64,000 bases of DNA from Cinnamomum chago (lineage: Eukaryota; Streptophyta; Magnoliopsida; Laurales; Lauraceae): NCBI GenBank assembly GCA_038049695.1, contig CP142452.1:47574501-47638500 (forward strand). The letters run 5' to 3'. How positions within the stretch are numbered: position 1 is the first letter of the stretch; every line of letters begins with the position of its first letter. The notes under the pieces are model-generated. The model worked only from the letters and a program-made list of their open reading frames with translations, was not told the DNA's origin and did not search any database. The position numbers and the translations under genes were made by a program. Below are positions 22,971-34,008 of the stretch, one piece after another.

Positions 22971-25900
22971 TCCTCCACCCCTTAGGATATTTGGTCCACC
23001 AAATAAATCAACAATTACCTCTGGTAAAAGCTGTGGATACTTCCTTTGCACTTCCTCTCTCAGTTCCCAGGTCGCTTCCTTTGGCTCGTGATTTTCCCAA
23101 AGTACCTTGACCCAATGAATAGTCCGGTTTCTCAATTCTTGCTCTTTGGTGTCAATGATCTTGATCGGTCTTTCCACATACGAGGCATCTTCCCGAATTT
23201 CCAAAGGTTCATGTTGTAGAATGTGTGACGGACTGGAGACATATTTCTTGAGCATAGAAACATGAAAAACATTGTGTACCCCGGAGAGTTCCGGCGGTAA
23301 CGCAAGTCTATAAGCGACATCTCCAATCTTGCTCAAAATCTCATACGGACCAATAAACCTTTTAGACAATTTGCCCTTCTGTCCGAACCCCAAAGTTCCT
23401 CTAACTGGTGAGATCTTCAAGAACAGCTTGTCACCCACCTGAAACTGCAATTCTCTTCTGCGAGTATCTGCATAACTCTTCTGTCTACTTCGGGCGATCT
23501 TCAACCGTTCCTGAATCAGCTTGACCTTGTCACTTGTCTCTCCAACTATCGTCGGTCCATGAAAACTATGTTCACCGACTTCTTCCCAGCAAACCGGAGT
23601 TCTGTATCTCCTACCATAAAGTGCCTCGAAAGGTGCCATACCGATGCTCGAGTGGTAACTATTGTTATAGGCAAATTCACAAAGAGGTAAGCACTCATCC
23701 CACTGAATCTTGAAATCTAATACACAAGCACGCAACATGTCTTCAAGAGTCTGTATCGTCCTTTCTGACTGACCATCTGTCTGAGGATGATAAGCTGTGC
23801 TGAACTGGAGTTTGGTACCCATCGACTCATGAAGAGTCTTCGAAAACTTTGAAACAAACCTACTGTCTCTGTCTAAAGTAATGGAGACGGGCTGACTATG
23901 TTTACTAACAATCTCATCAACAAATAACTTTGCCAGTGGTGCCATATGCATCATATTCCCTGTCTTCATCGGAATGAAGTGAGCAGACTTTGTCAGACGA
24001 TCTATGATGATCCAAATGGCATTATTTCCCTTCTTGGTATTTGGCAAACCGGAAACGAAATCCATGGTGATTTGCTCCCATTTCCACTCCGGAATCTCCA
24101 AAGGTTGTAACAAACCTAGAGGCTTCTGATGCTCTGCCTTAATCAACTGACAAGTTAGACAACGAGATACAAAAGCTGCTATCTCTCTCTTCATGTTGTT
24201 CCGCCAAAATCTATTCTTCAAATTGTGGTACATCTTCGTGCTACCCGGATGCATAGAATATCGTGTGTTATGAGCTTCATTCATTATTTCACTCTTCAAA
24301 TCATCCACATTTGGCACACACAACCGGTCACGAAAATACAATATTCTATTCACCATCTTGAAATCGGGACGTTCTGCAATATGTTCCACTATCTTGGCCA
24401 AGTCTGGGTCTTGCAACTGATTTTCCTCGATCTTCTGAATGAAGGTAGGTTCTGATACTGTCATGTTTGCTAACATCGCACCCAATCTCAGGGTTTGTAC
24501 TTCTACACCCAACTCTTCAAACTGCTGTAAGACACACATTCCTCTCAAACTGGCCATAACCACAGATTTCCTACTCAAGGCATCTGCTACCACATTCACT
24601 TTGCCTGGATGATATTTGATGGGAAAGTCATAATCTTTGATATACTCCATCCACCGTCTCTGCCTCATGTTCAAATCCTTCTGCGAAAACAGGTATTGCA
24701 AACTTCGGTGGTCGGAATGAACTTCAAACTTCTCTCCATAGAGATAGTGCCTCCACATCTTCAATGCGAAAACAACTGCTGCCAACTCCAAGTCGTGAGT
24801 CGCATAATTCTTCTCGTGGTCCTTCAACTGCCTCGAGCCATAAGCAATCACCTTGCCCTCCTGCATCAATACACAACCTAGTCCCACATTCGAAGCATCT
24901 GTATAAACAATAAATCCGCCATTGCCCGATGGTAATGTAAGGATTGGAGTTGTGGTTAACCTTCCTTTCAACTCTTGAAAACTGGTTTCACACTGATCGG
25001 TCCACACAAATGGGACATTCTTCCTAGTCAATTTTGTCAACGGGGCTGCAATGGACGAAAAACCTTGGACAAATCTTCTGTAATATCCTGCTAACCCCAA
25101 AAAGCTTCTAATTTCTGTCACACTGCTTGGCCTTGCCCAACTAACAACTGCCTCTATCTTGGCTGGATCAACTGCTAAACCTTCTCTGGAGATGATGTGG
25201 CCTAGAAAAGCAACTTACTCTAACCAGAATTCACACTTACTGAGTTTTGCATATAACTGGTTGTCCCTCAAGAGCTGCAGCGCTGTCCTCAAATGTTCTT
25301 CATGCTCCTTCTTACTCTTGGAATACACAAGGACATCATCAATAAACACTACTGTAGAGTGGTCCAAATAAGGTGCAAAGACCTTGTTCATCAAAGCCAT
25401 AAAGACTGCGGGTGCATTTGTTAAACCAAAGGGCATCACTAAAAACTCATAGTGCCCATATCTTGTTCTAAAGGCTGTCTTCTGAACATCTGAGTCTCTA
25501 ACTCTCAACTGATGGTACCCTGACCTCAAGTCTATCTTGGAAAAATAGGCTGCTCCTTGCAGTTGGTCAAACAATTCCTCTATCCTTGGCAATGGATACT
25601 TATTCTTCACAGTCACATGGTTCAACTTCCGGTAGTCTATACACATTCTCAAACTCCCATCCTTCTTTTTCACAAACAACATTGGTGCTCCCCACGGTGA
25701 AACACTTGGCCTAATAAAACCTTTGCTCAACAAATCCTGCAATTGGAGCTTTAGCTCACCCATTTCTGCTGGAGCCATCCTGTATGGTGCAATCGAGATT
25801 GGAGTTGTCCCTGGAAGGAGCTCAATTGTGAACTCAACTTCTCTAATTGGTGGTAAACCCGGGATTTCTTGTGGAAAAACATCCGGAAATTCACACACAA

Positions 25901-26453
25901 TGGGGATATCCTCCACCCCTTGGGACTGTTTATCCTTCGTGATAAACGCAATAAATGCCTGACATCCACTCTGAACTAATCTGCTTTCCTTCAACACTGA
26001 AATAAATCATGCCTGAGGTTTTCTCCTATTCCCCTGAAATATCAATTCTGCCTGTGGCCCTTGGAATCTTAATGTGATAGTCTTACTAAAACAATCCATG
26101 GTGGCATGATATGCTTCTAACCAATCCATGCCTAATATGACATCAAAATCATGCATGTCCAAAACTATGAGGTTGGCCGGTAAATTAACATCTCCTAACA
26201 ACACTGTACAACTAGGGTAATGGTTTCTACACACAACTTGCTTCCCTACTGGAGTGGTCACTACCAAAATGTAATCCAACTCACTACATGGTGCATCAAT
26301 TAACTTAGCAAAACTAGGAGATGAAAAGGAATGTGTGGATCCAGGATCAAATAAAATCTGGGCTTCTACCCCACAAACAAGAAGTTTACCTTCTACCACG
26401 TCTCCTGCAGCTTCAGCATCTGCACGGTTGAGATAGTACAAACGTTCATGCAT
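22965..26453 (-). pseudogene. pol: Gypsy pol: protease, RT, RNase H, integrase, chromodomain
   Basis: One reading frame on - is interrupted by TGA at 26007-26009 and TAA at 25215-25217. Protease: DPGSTHSF near 26345. [13 protein letters not shown] and FIDDVLVYS near 25350. RNase [14 protein letters not shown] near 24905, ending VVADALSRK near 24590. Integrase: HHCC finger (CLTCQ near 24150), catalytic [10 protein letters not shown], the DRDSRF segment and a Glu in [11 protein letters not shown] chromodomain ([17 protein letters not shown]) lies near 23110-23060 and would steer integration to modified chromatin. The protein ends with TGT TAG, the first six bases of the 3' LTR. Only the two stops here break an otherwise full-length pol. 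Confidence 0.93.
22971..22986 (-). other. polypurine tract of Gypsy
   Basis: On - it reads AAGGGGTGGAGGA directly before the 3' LTR. It lies within the coding frame of the pol C-terminus. Confidence 0.8.
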
Positions 26454-26552
26454 CTGTAGTCTGTTCGGTACTTGGTTCTGCCTTCCTTGGCCATGTCTGT
26501 TCTGCTGTGGAGGACGAGCATTCTGATTCTGTGCTGGTGGCCTAGCCTGCTG

Positions 26553-27663
26553 CTACTGCTGAGGTGGTCTGACTTGATTCTGAACTGATGCTTGATTTTG
26601 AGGAGCTACTTGCCTCTGCTGCTGGTTTCTGTTCCCTTGATTCTGAAGTAGTGGGCAATCCTTGATTGAATGGTTCATAGCCCCACACTTGAAACAGGCA
26701 CCCATGGCCTTACGAAATTCATGTGTCTCATGATTTTTGCCACAATGGCCACAACCCTGCCTCACATGGCCTTGCTCTTGCCTTGGCTTCTTGCCCTGCT
26801 GTTGCCTCTGATTCTGCTGTTGATATTGCTGCTTCCTGTCCTGAACAATCATGTTGTTAATATCCTCAAAAGTGTAAGCCCGCTTGACTGCCTCATCATA
26901 TGTAGCTGGAGGTACTACTCCTATTACATCTCTCATGATGATCGGGTTCAATCCTTCCAAAAAACTTTGTTATTTTCTTCCTCTCAGTGTCAATCAACTC
27001 AGTGGCATACCTAGCCAATCTTTCAAACTTGGTGATGTAGTCTAAAACCGTCATGCTACCCTGCTTGAGTTGCTGAAACTCAATAGCCTTCTGCCTCTTG
27101 ACATGAGAGGGAATATATTTATCCTGAAATTGTATCTTGAATGCTGCCCATGCCTCTTCATCAACCATCACTGCATATGGGTCCTTGACTGTTTGCCACC
27201 ACCTATCTGCAAGCCCATAGAATAATGAAGCAGTGAGATTGACCTTCTGTATTCCCGTGCACATGAAGACATCAAATATCTTTTCAGTATTGACTAGCCA
27301 GTCGTCTGCCGTTAACGGGTCCTCATTGCCCGAAAATTCCTTCGGTGCCCTCTTCCTAAACTTGTCAAACAGTGCATTAGGGTTAGGATCCCTATTCTGA
27401 ATAACAATCTGTGGACTTGCGGGTGGTGCTACATTCCTGTTCTGAAGTACTTCCAACAACTGCCTTTGAACTTGTGCCATTTCATCATCCTTCTTTGCCA
27501 ACTGTTCTTGGAATCTTGCTTGATTCTCATTAGCCTGCCTTTGCTGTGCTATCATAGCTTGCATGAGTTCCTGGAACTGTGTGGCTGTCGGTGCCTCAGA
27601 TGCATCTGACTCATTCTTATTACTGCCTGAAGCATGATGATTTGGAGCTTTTCTTGGAGGCAT
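26553..27663 (-). pseudogene. gag: Gypsy gag, frameshifted
   Basis: It starts at the ATG at 27663 (MPPRKAPNHHASGSNK), has a Gln-rich coiled stretch, then the retrotransposon gag core (FRKRAPKEFSGNEDPL, DRWWQTVKD). Near 26969-26974 a run of six T on - (one more than the frame allows) shifts the frame into 26960-26556. That part carries a Gln/Arg-rich linker and two zinc knuckles: the first, CGHCGKNHETHEF, has Phe at the third Cys position; the second, CFKCGAMNHSIKDC, is intact. A TAG at 26553-26555 separates gag from protease in the same frame as pol, so the parent encoded one Gag-Pol frame. A homopolymer sequencing error could explain the shift. Confidence 0.9.
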
Positions 27664-27807
27664 ATTGCTGTAAAATAAGGAGTTAGAACACAATAACAAA
27701 GTACAAGGGTTTCTAAGATCCTATACGAACGAATCTATCGAACTCACGAATCCTCGCCACGTTCCTAAGACCTTTTCGGTTTCTTTTAAGTGCCTGAAAC
27801 ATGTCTT

Positions 27808-27819
27808 GCTCTGATACCA
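27808..27819 (-). other. primer binding site of Gypsy
   Basis: GCTCTGATACCA on + is the complement of TGGTATCAGAGC, separated by 4 bases from the LTR at 27824. It is of initiator Met-tRNA type and fixes the element's orientation as -. Confidence 0.92.
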
Positions 27820-27823
27820 GTCC

Positions 27824-30587
27824 TGTCGCGACCCCGGAACGGATCCCCGGGCCCGCGACGTTGATGATTTGCACTGTCTACTGTTTTCCCACAGGTTCCC
27901 GCGGTGAGGATTCCCAAAGACACGCGGAATCTGACTCACACGTACAAGCTTTGCGGAAGCGTGTAGCAAAACACATCAAGATGAGCACCAATACAATGTT
28001 TAAGTGCTTATGACAAATAATATCAAAACATAGTATCAAAGAAAGAAGTTCACATGGCATTCCCAACATAGTTCAAGTTACAAGATTAACACAAGAGTAA
28101 ATTAAGTTTTGTTACAACCCATAAGAAGCCAACAGAGGCTAATACACTTCTCAAAATATAGCAAAAGAAACCCCAAGACATAAGGAATGACGAGACTCAA
28201 GAACCCGCCAAACGTCTAGATGACATCGTCGGGCTGCCATTCTCTCACAGGGGTTGGCTCACAAGCCTCCTCCTGACGCTCCTCCTCAAAGGTAACGTCC
28301 CCTGCACCTGGGCACCAACAAACAAGGGTTAAACACAACGGTTTGGCAGGTAATCAATTTAGGTGCAAGCATGAACCAATTGTGTTTAAGAAAACCTATG
28401 AGTAAATTCTTGATTGAAACACTACAATAACTGAGGTACATTTTTTAGAATGCTAACAAGGCTGAGATATCAAAACAAACTAGCATGAATACTTAATATA
28501 TCATGAATTGTTACAATCCACAAAGAGCCCATCCTTTCTCTATCATTTATATAATGAAAAGAGCAAGCACGCACGACAAGCACGATATACATAATATAAG
28601 CACGACACGATTTCCAACAAAGACGGGAATTTCGGCCGCGGAACCGGACACGCACGATGTGTAATAAATACACGACCAGTCTGCAGACAGTCCACATGTT
28701 TAAAGACCCCCAGACATGGATCAAACCGAAAGGGCAGTCTAAGCTCAGTGGTGTTTACTTAATTCATGAATGCACAAAACACGTGAAACACGATCAAAGC
28801 ATGTCGAGATTAAAAAAGGGGGAAATCACTTATCAAAACACGACGAACACGACTAGCAAGAGGCATAATAATTATGCATAACACGCTTAGGAAGTGGTCC
28901 CCTTTTTCTTGAAACAAGACTTCAAAACAAACTTATACTTGAAATCTAAAACGAGTACACGATGGTACTTATCATACTCAAAACGGAATTCAAACACGAA
29001 ATCTAACAAGCATGTGTTAAGGCTACAAAATGACCCTTGTGTAATTGGGAACCCAAATGTCAGAATATACAAGAGTTGGCGTCCCCGAAGCTGGGTTGCA
29101 TTTCAAAATCCCATTTACACAATGTCAAGTCAAAACCCTTAACATAGTCTAGTTTTCCAATCCTCGAGAAATTACAGAAATGAAATAATTCTTCTTCCTG
29201 AATCTGGCAGGTTCGCTCGAGCGAACTTTGCGCTGTAATGACACTTCGCTCTCGAGCGAGACAGTTCGTTCGAGCGAATAATAAAATGCGCTCGAACGGA
29301 CAGCTCTCTGTCCGCGCTCGGACCAAACAGAGGCTTGGTCGCTCGAGCGAACCCAGGGGTCACTCGAGCGAACAAGCTGCTGCCTGTGCTCGCTGAGTGC
29401 AGAAACTGCCTTTCTTTTACACATCTTTCACCACATTCTTCTTCTTCTTCTCATCCATCCATCACAAAAAATCCCTTGAGCCTTCATGCTCACCAAGGGT
29501 TCATTTATCACAATGTCAAGCATCAAAATCAAAGAAAACATATCCATGAAGCTTGTAAACAAATTTTATGCACAATTTCTAAAACAACAATGAAATCAAA
29601 ATACACATGCATCATTCCTATAGAGATTACTTGCCTTGACCAATGCTAACAATACTCCTCTTCAAACTCTTCCTCAAGCTATTCTCACACTACAAGAAAC
29701 CCAAGAGAAAAACCACACAACTCACTCAAAAGGAAACAAGGAACCCATTTAACAAAAAGGGTTTGTAACTATGAAAATCATGATCTCTAAGAACTAAAAA
29801 GACTTCATGGAAAACAAGGATTGAAACTCTTACCTAACAATGGCCAAACAAGAAGAGAGGAAGGAAATGGAGCTTTTACCCAACTTAGAAACTCAAGAAA
29901 CTTGCATCAATTGGAAGCTTAGGAGGAGAGGAAGAAGGTAGTAGCCTTGGATTCCTCTTTGGAGTCTTCTTGGTAGATCATGCAAGATGAAGAAAATGGA
30001 AGGGAAGAAGAGCTTTCCTTGCCCTAGGTCAAAAGATTGCAGAGATTGGGGAAATGAATGAAAAGAGAGGGAGAAGGGGCTTTAGTGATGGAAATGGGCC
30101 CCAAATAACCTGGACTTTGAAGTACCAAAACAAGATCTTGTGGGCCTCGGGTGACTTCGACGAAGAAGGATAAAACGATCACCGAAATATCTAGTTTCCA
30201 AAAAGTATATTTTTAACATGGTTTTGAGATCTCAAAAATTGTGTCCAGATTTGTGCAAGAAAGACAATTTTACCCTCTTTGGGTCAAAACTTGGGTTTTT
30301 AGGCTTCAAACACAACTGGGCTTAAAACGAAAGTTGTAACACGTTGAAACATCATTCAAATGAAATCAAAATCACAATCACACAGAAATCAATACGATCT
30401 TCCCAAACTTACACGTGCACTCGGGCCTTTCCGAGTGTGTCTAACTAATACCGAACGTTCTCAAAATTCACAAAGCTATGTCCAAGACTAAACTAATCAT
30501 TTCTAACCCAACAACAACTAAACCCACTTAGGACTAAACACATACTAATCACCTACTAATCAAAATGGTCTGAGTCGGGGTCTAACA
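27824..30587 (-). repeat. 5' LTR of Gypsy (right copy)
   Basis: Homologous throughout to 20220-22970. The palindrome cluster is at 29211-29373. One palindrome has gained CT and the last has a G to A change, so the cluster is decaying in this copy. Confidence 0.96.
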
Positions 30588-30592
30588 AAAAG
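30588..30592. repeat. target-site duplication, right, AAAAG
   Basis: Exact repeat of 20215-20219. Confidence 0.93.
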
Positions 30593-30990
30593 GGTATGGG
30601 ATATACACGAGGACCTTTTCATCTTCCACACAGTCTCGGGCACCGGATCCTGAGGTGATCACCCTGCAGGAGCAACTAGCTGAGCAGGCTAGGAGGCAGG
30701 CCGAGCAGTGTAAGAGGCAAGCTAAGCAGGACAGGAGGACACGTGCACTTGAGGCCCTCATTCAACAGTTGGCAGCCGCGGCAGGGATAGCTCTGACCGG
30801 CTATTTCGACATTATGAGAGGGACCACTTCTGCTGGTGATGGCACAGCTACTGGAGATCATGATGCGACCTTTTGGTTAGTAGATCATGATGAAATTATT
30901 CTCTTTGATAGAAGTAGTCAGTTTAACTACCGCATGGATTACTTTCCTACACTTTGGCTGTTGAATGTTGGAAGCATTGAGCTCTTTTGA

Positions 30991-31844
30991 ATTCTTTTAC
31001 TTAATGTTATCTTTGTATTTCTATTAATTTGAATTGGCGTGTTCAATTATGATGAATTTAGCTAATCACCATTAGTAGATGATCCGCATTAATTTCTATA
31101 CAAAATTTTGATTTTTTGTTGTTCTACATCACTTTGGAAAAGAGGCTGAAAATGAATGTAAAGTAAGAAATGTATATGAAGAACATAGCAGCCAATGCTT
31201 GTAGGAACATAATATTGGATGTATGTTGTTAAGTTGTCCATAACGGGGCAATAAGTAGGCTCTTGGTGTAATCTCGCTCCAACTAAGGACTCAGGTGTCT
31301 CCTCATGCATTTGTGTTACTGCCCTATCATAAACTTCTAATGTAATTTCAATTTAACTATTATGGGTGCACTTTTCATGAATGCTTTGCTAAACTAAATG
31401 CCAGGACACCCTATCATAATCCTTTTCCTCTAAACTATATGTGAAACTATGTAATTTTTTTATCCTTTGAACTTTTTTCATGAGTCGTCCTAATAGGAAA
31501 ATGACCTCTGTAATATATATTTACTTGAGATAATATCAATTTGGTTTTCTGAAACATTTCATTATTTTGTAGGCACTGCTTTTTACTACTCTTTCCTGAA
31601 CTTTAATTTGTTCCTCACAAATGTATAGCTTAACACTTAAAAGTTCTAAATATATCCTTTGTTCTTATCCAACAAGACCACAATGCGCTTTCTCTGTGTA
31701 GGACAAACCCATGATGCATAGGTTGATGAGGCCCATTGGGCCCATTTTGTAGGCCAATTGGACCAGTACCCCAGCCCACTCAACCCATGGGCTGGACAAC
31801 CAATTAGATTTAGGAATTTGACTTTAATTAGGAGTCTTCAATTA
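30991..31844. other. AT-rich flank after the CACTA-like gene
   Basis: No gene was recognised. It probably holds the 3' end of the CACTA-like transcript; no CACTA terminus was found before the SIRE LTR begins. Confidence 0.4.
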
Positions 31845-33752
31845 TGAAAGTCCTGGGATCCAAACCCGAGAGGAGGGGGGGGGGGTTGATTAGGGTGAGC
31901 TTCAATTATGATCAATTTTAACCAATTTTAACTTCTTTAAATTAAACTAGTCACAAGTGGTGATTAAGTAAATAAATGCGGAAGCTTACAAAAAAAAATC
32001 ACCACAAAGCATGCACAATCACACAAGAATTTATAGTGGTTCGGCTTCAATGCCTACATCCACTACCAGCTTGTGATCCAACACCCCACCGGATTTTCAC
32101 TATTTATGCTTTTCAATAGGCTAAGCAATAACCTTTACAATATGCTTTTCAAGGCTAAGCAATAACCTCTACATTATGCTTTTCTTAGGCTAAGCAATAA
32201 CCTCTTCAACCAAAGGTTGGTTATCTCTCTAAGTAGTGTCTAGAATACACTTAATGGAGATACAATTTAGCTCATTACAATGCCTCTTAATTAGGCGGAT
32301 ATGAAAGTGAAAAACCAACTCACACAAACACTAAATGAATGCAAAGATATATGTTCAATGTGTATGTATGTTGTCCTCAATCAATTTGAAAATGAAAGCT
32401 CATAAATGTATGCCTAAGGCTTTTGAAAGTCTTAGCTCTTAAAAACATTTATGATTGAGGAAAGAATGCTAATCACATGTTAAAAATAACTTGTAAAAGA
32501 TATACATATGTATTCTAAACAAGTTGTGAAATTCTAAGAACAAAACATGTGATGCATAGGGATGTCAATCAAATTAACAATGTAGCTCAATATGTGTATG
32601 CTATAAACATAAAGCATAAAAATAGATTTGATTGAAGTTAGGGGACAAATCATATATAATTATAAATTCAACTTGAAAATGATATACCTATCAAAGCAAG
32701 GCAAGTTGTGAAACTTTAAAACAAAAGTACATATGATTTGTCAAGTTGTTGAATCCAAAACATAAGATAGATTTGAAAGAGATTTTCTTATGATGAAAAA
32801 CAACAACCATAGATTCAACCAAGCGTAAGAATCATGTTACATATAATTTCAAAGATGTTTTCATTAACATGATTTACTTAGATATACCAATTTAAGTAAT
32901 ACTTGGATTGAATCAAGGTGATGCATCCAAAACAATAAATCAATTCAAAAACATATACATGTTAAAGACACAACAAATCATAGTTTATCATGCTACAAAA
33001 GATTTACCAAAAATAAAGCAAAAGCATGAAAACATATGATTAAGAAAAATAAAGCTTACTTAGTTATTTAAATCAATGGAACCAAGCTTTAGCTTTCCTA
33101 ATGACCTCTTTCATCCCTTAGCTCATTCCCCTTTGATTGGCCTCAAAACATCTCAAGGATGGCCTCTTGATCCTCTAATTTTTCAGAGGAAAGAACCACT
33201 ATTTATACCCAAAAAATGGGTTTCTGTGAGTGCTCGGTCGACCTGGTACAGAGCCCGATCGACCTGGCTTCAAACGGTCAGAAAAATGACCGTCGGAAGA
33301 GCCAACGGCTCTTTGCCCCGGTCGACCGCGCAGTGCCGGTCAACCGGCCACACTGCAGGTCGACCTGGGCCTGGGACCAAAATTCCCTAAAATTGCATTT
33401 TTCAAAGTATTTCTTGAAGGGAACTTTTGGGCCACTGAATCAGGCTTGGAAACATAGTTTAAATCAAACTAAGAGGATTAAAACCATGAAAACATAAAAA
33501 GCCTAAATTGATTTGAAAGAGTTAAAACTCATAGGCTTGCTTGATTCATAAAACTTCTTTTCAAATTAAAATGCATCCAAGTTTAAAATCAAAACAACAT
33601 GCATAAATCAATATTTCTACAAGTCTAAAAACCAATGCATGCGTAAATCAAGATTTCAAGTTTTTTCTAAAACAATGCATGTGTGAAAATTCAAATGATG
33701 CTAGAATGATAATGCATCCATCATCAAATTGCAATACACAAAATTCCTAACA
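31845..33752 (-). repeat. left (3') LTR of outer SIRE-like element
   Basis: Begins TGAAAGTCCTGGGATCC and ends TTCCTAACA. It has an 11 G run near 31875, a TATA box on - (GGGTATAAAT at 33201-33210) and a palindrome cluster at 33230-33365 upstream of it. Confidence 0.9.
33201..33365 (-). promoter_or_regulatory. LTR promoter: TATA box with upstream hairpin/palindrome cluster
   Basis: On -, GGGTATAAAT (33201-33210) is preceded within 20-160 bp by CGGTCGACC (33235 on), the hairpin ACGGTCA-6-TGACCGT (33274-33293), AGAGCC-3-GGCTCT (33298-33312) and CCGGTCGACCG near 33320. Palindromes near the LTR promoter have been described for Sireviruses. The exact binding role is inferred. Confidence 0.6.
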
Positions 33753-34003
33753 ATCTCCCCATTTGCAATTTGATGGCAACTTACACAACACCGAATTAAC
33801 ACACCAAGTCTTCAGCTCCCCCTGACCTGGACAAGTCTTAAAATCTCTTGGATACTCCTTCTCTTAGCTTGGGCTCTTGGACTTTTTCTCCAATCTTCTT
33901 GATGCTTGGAGCTTGATCATTCTTCAATCTTTCTTTCTTTAGCCAAGCATCTTCTTTAGCTCCCAAGCTTTCTTTCTTCTATCAACACTCCCCCTTTGAC
34001 CAT
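33753..34003 (-). other. internal 3' end of outer SIRE-like element with PPT-like runs
   Basis: ATCTCCCC at 33752-33760 is the complement of the PPT next to the LTR. Further C-rich, PPT-like runs follow (CTCCCCCTGACC, CTCCCCCTTTGACC). No coding sequence is present. It is cut at 34008 by the inner element. Confidence 0.75.
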
Positions 34004-34008
34004 GCACT
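34004..34008. repeat. target-site duplication, left, GCACT
   Basis: Repeated exactly at 46655-46659, flanking the inner SIRE-like element. Confidence 0.93.

Larger units (their letters stand above)
20220..30587 (-). mobile_element. Gypsy LTR retrotransposon, Tekay/Del-like chromovirus
   Basis: 10,368 bp on -, bounded by the perfect 5 bp repeat AAAAG. The 5' LTR (in its own orientation) is 27824-30587 and the 3' LTR is 20220-22970. Domain order gag, protease, RT, RNase H, integrase, chromodomain defines Gypsy, and the chromodomain plus gag wording fit Tekay/Del. The LTRs differ by about 1.4% over the first ~1.08 kb by eye, and the right copy has a 12 bp insertion near 29957. It is a recent insertion inside a transposase exon. 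Confidence 0.96.
18677..30990 (+). pseudogene. Ptta/En/Spm-type (PF03004-like) transposase gene, split by Gypsy
   Basis: A multi-exon gene. Exon 1 (18677-18939) starts MPRDKRVKRARR and has a proline-rich tail. An exon to 19289 carries SRVRGVTQGKN. 19418-19625 reads DYEGDMQLRADIDRQCGVLY. A short exon near 19735-19800 carries SRAKLPYNHTSGSRSFA. 19923-20030 reads PITQFFRETHYRENSNEWV. The last exon starts at 20108 and is interrupted at 20219 by the Gypsy. If the Gypsy and one AAAAG copy are ignored, the frame continues at 30593 (GYGIYTRTF) into a coiled-coil-like, Gln/Arg-rich C-end. The SRAKLPYNHTxGSRSFA and GYxRG-type motifs are hallmarks of this plant CACTA family, thought to bind subterminal repeats. 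Exon borders are approximate and the stop near 30990 is uncertain. The gene is disrupted. Confidence 0.8.
4283..31844 (+). mobile_element. CACTA-like locus carrying a PF03004-type gene (borders uncertain)
   Basis: This is inferred as one old insertion because its gene is split by later insertions. CAAGAAAAC at 4285-4293 looks like a CACTA terminus whose outermost bases have mutated. 4440-4640 has repeated TTAGCGACG, AAACGTCAGTAAAG and TTTACCGACG motifs typical of CACTA subterminal regions. The Ptta/En/Spm-type gene follows at 18677-30990. No TNP2/TnpD-type transposase was found, so the element would depend on a partner. No right terminus was seen, and the right limit given is only where the SIRE LTR begins. 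The span includes the Copia (5016-14046), LINE (14979-17019) and Gypsy (20220-30587) insertions. Confidence 0.45.

Noticed and set aside
24225..24881. Plus-strand ORFs over Gypsy pol
   Set aside because: Antisense to a clear integrase/RNase H frame.
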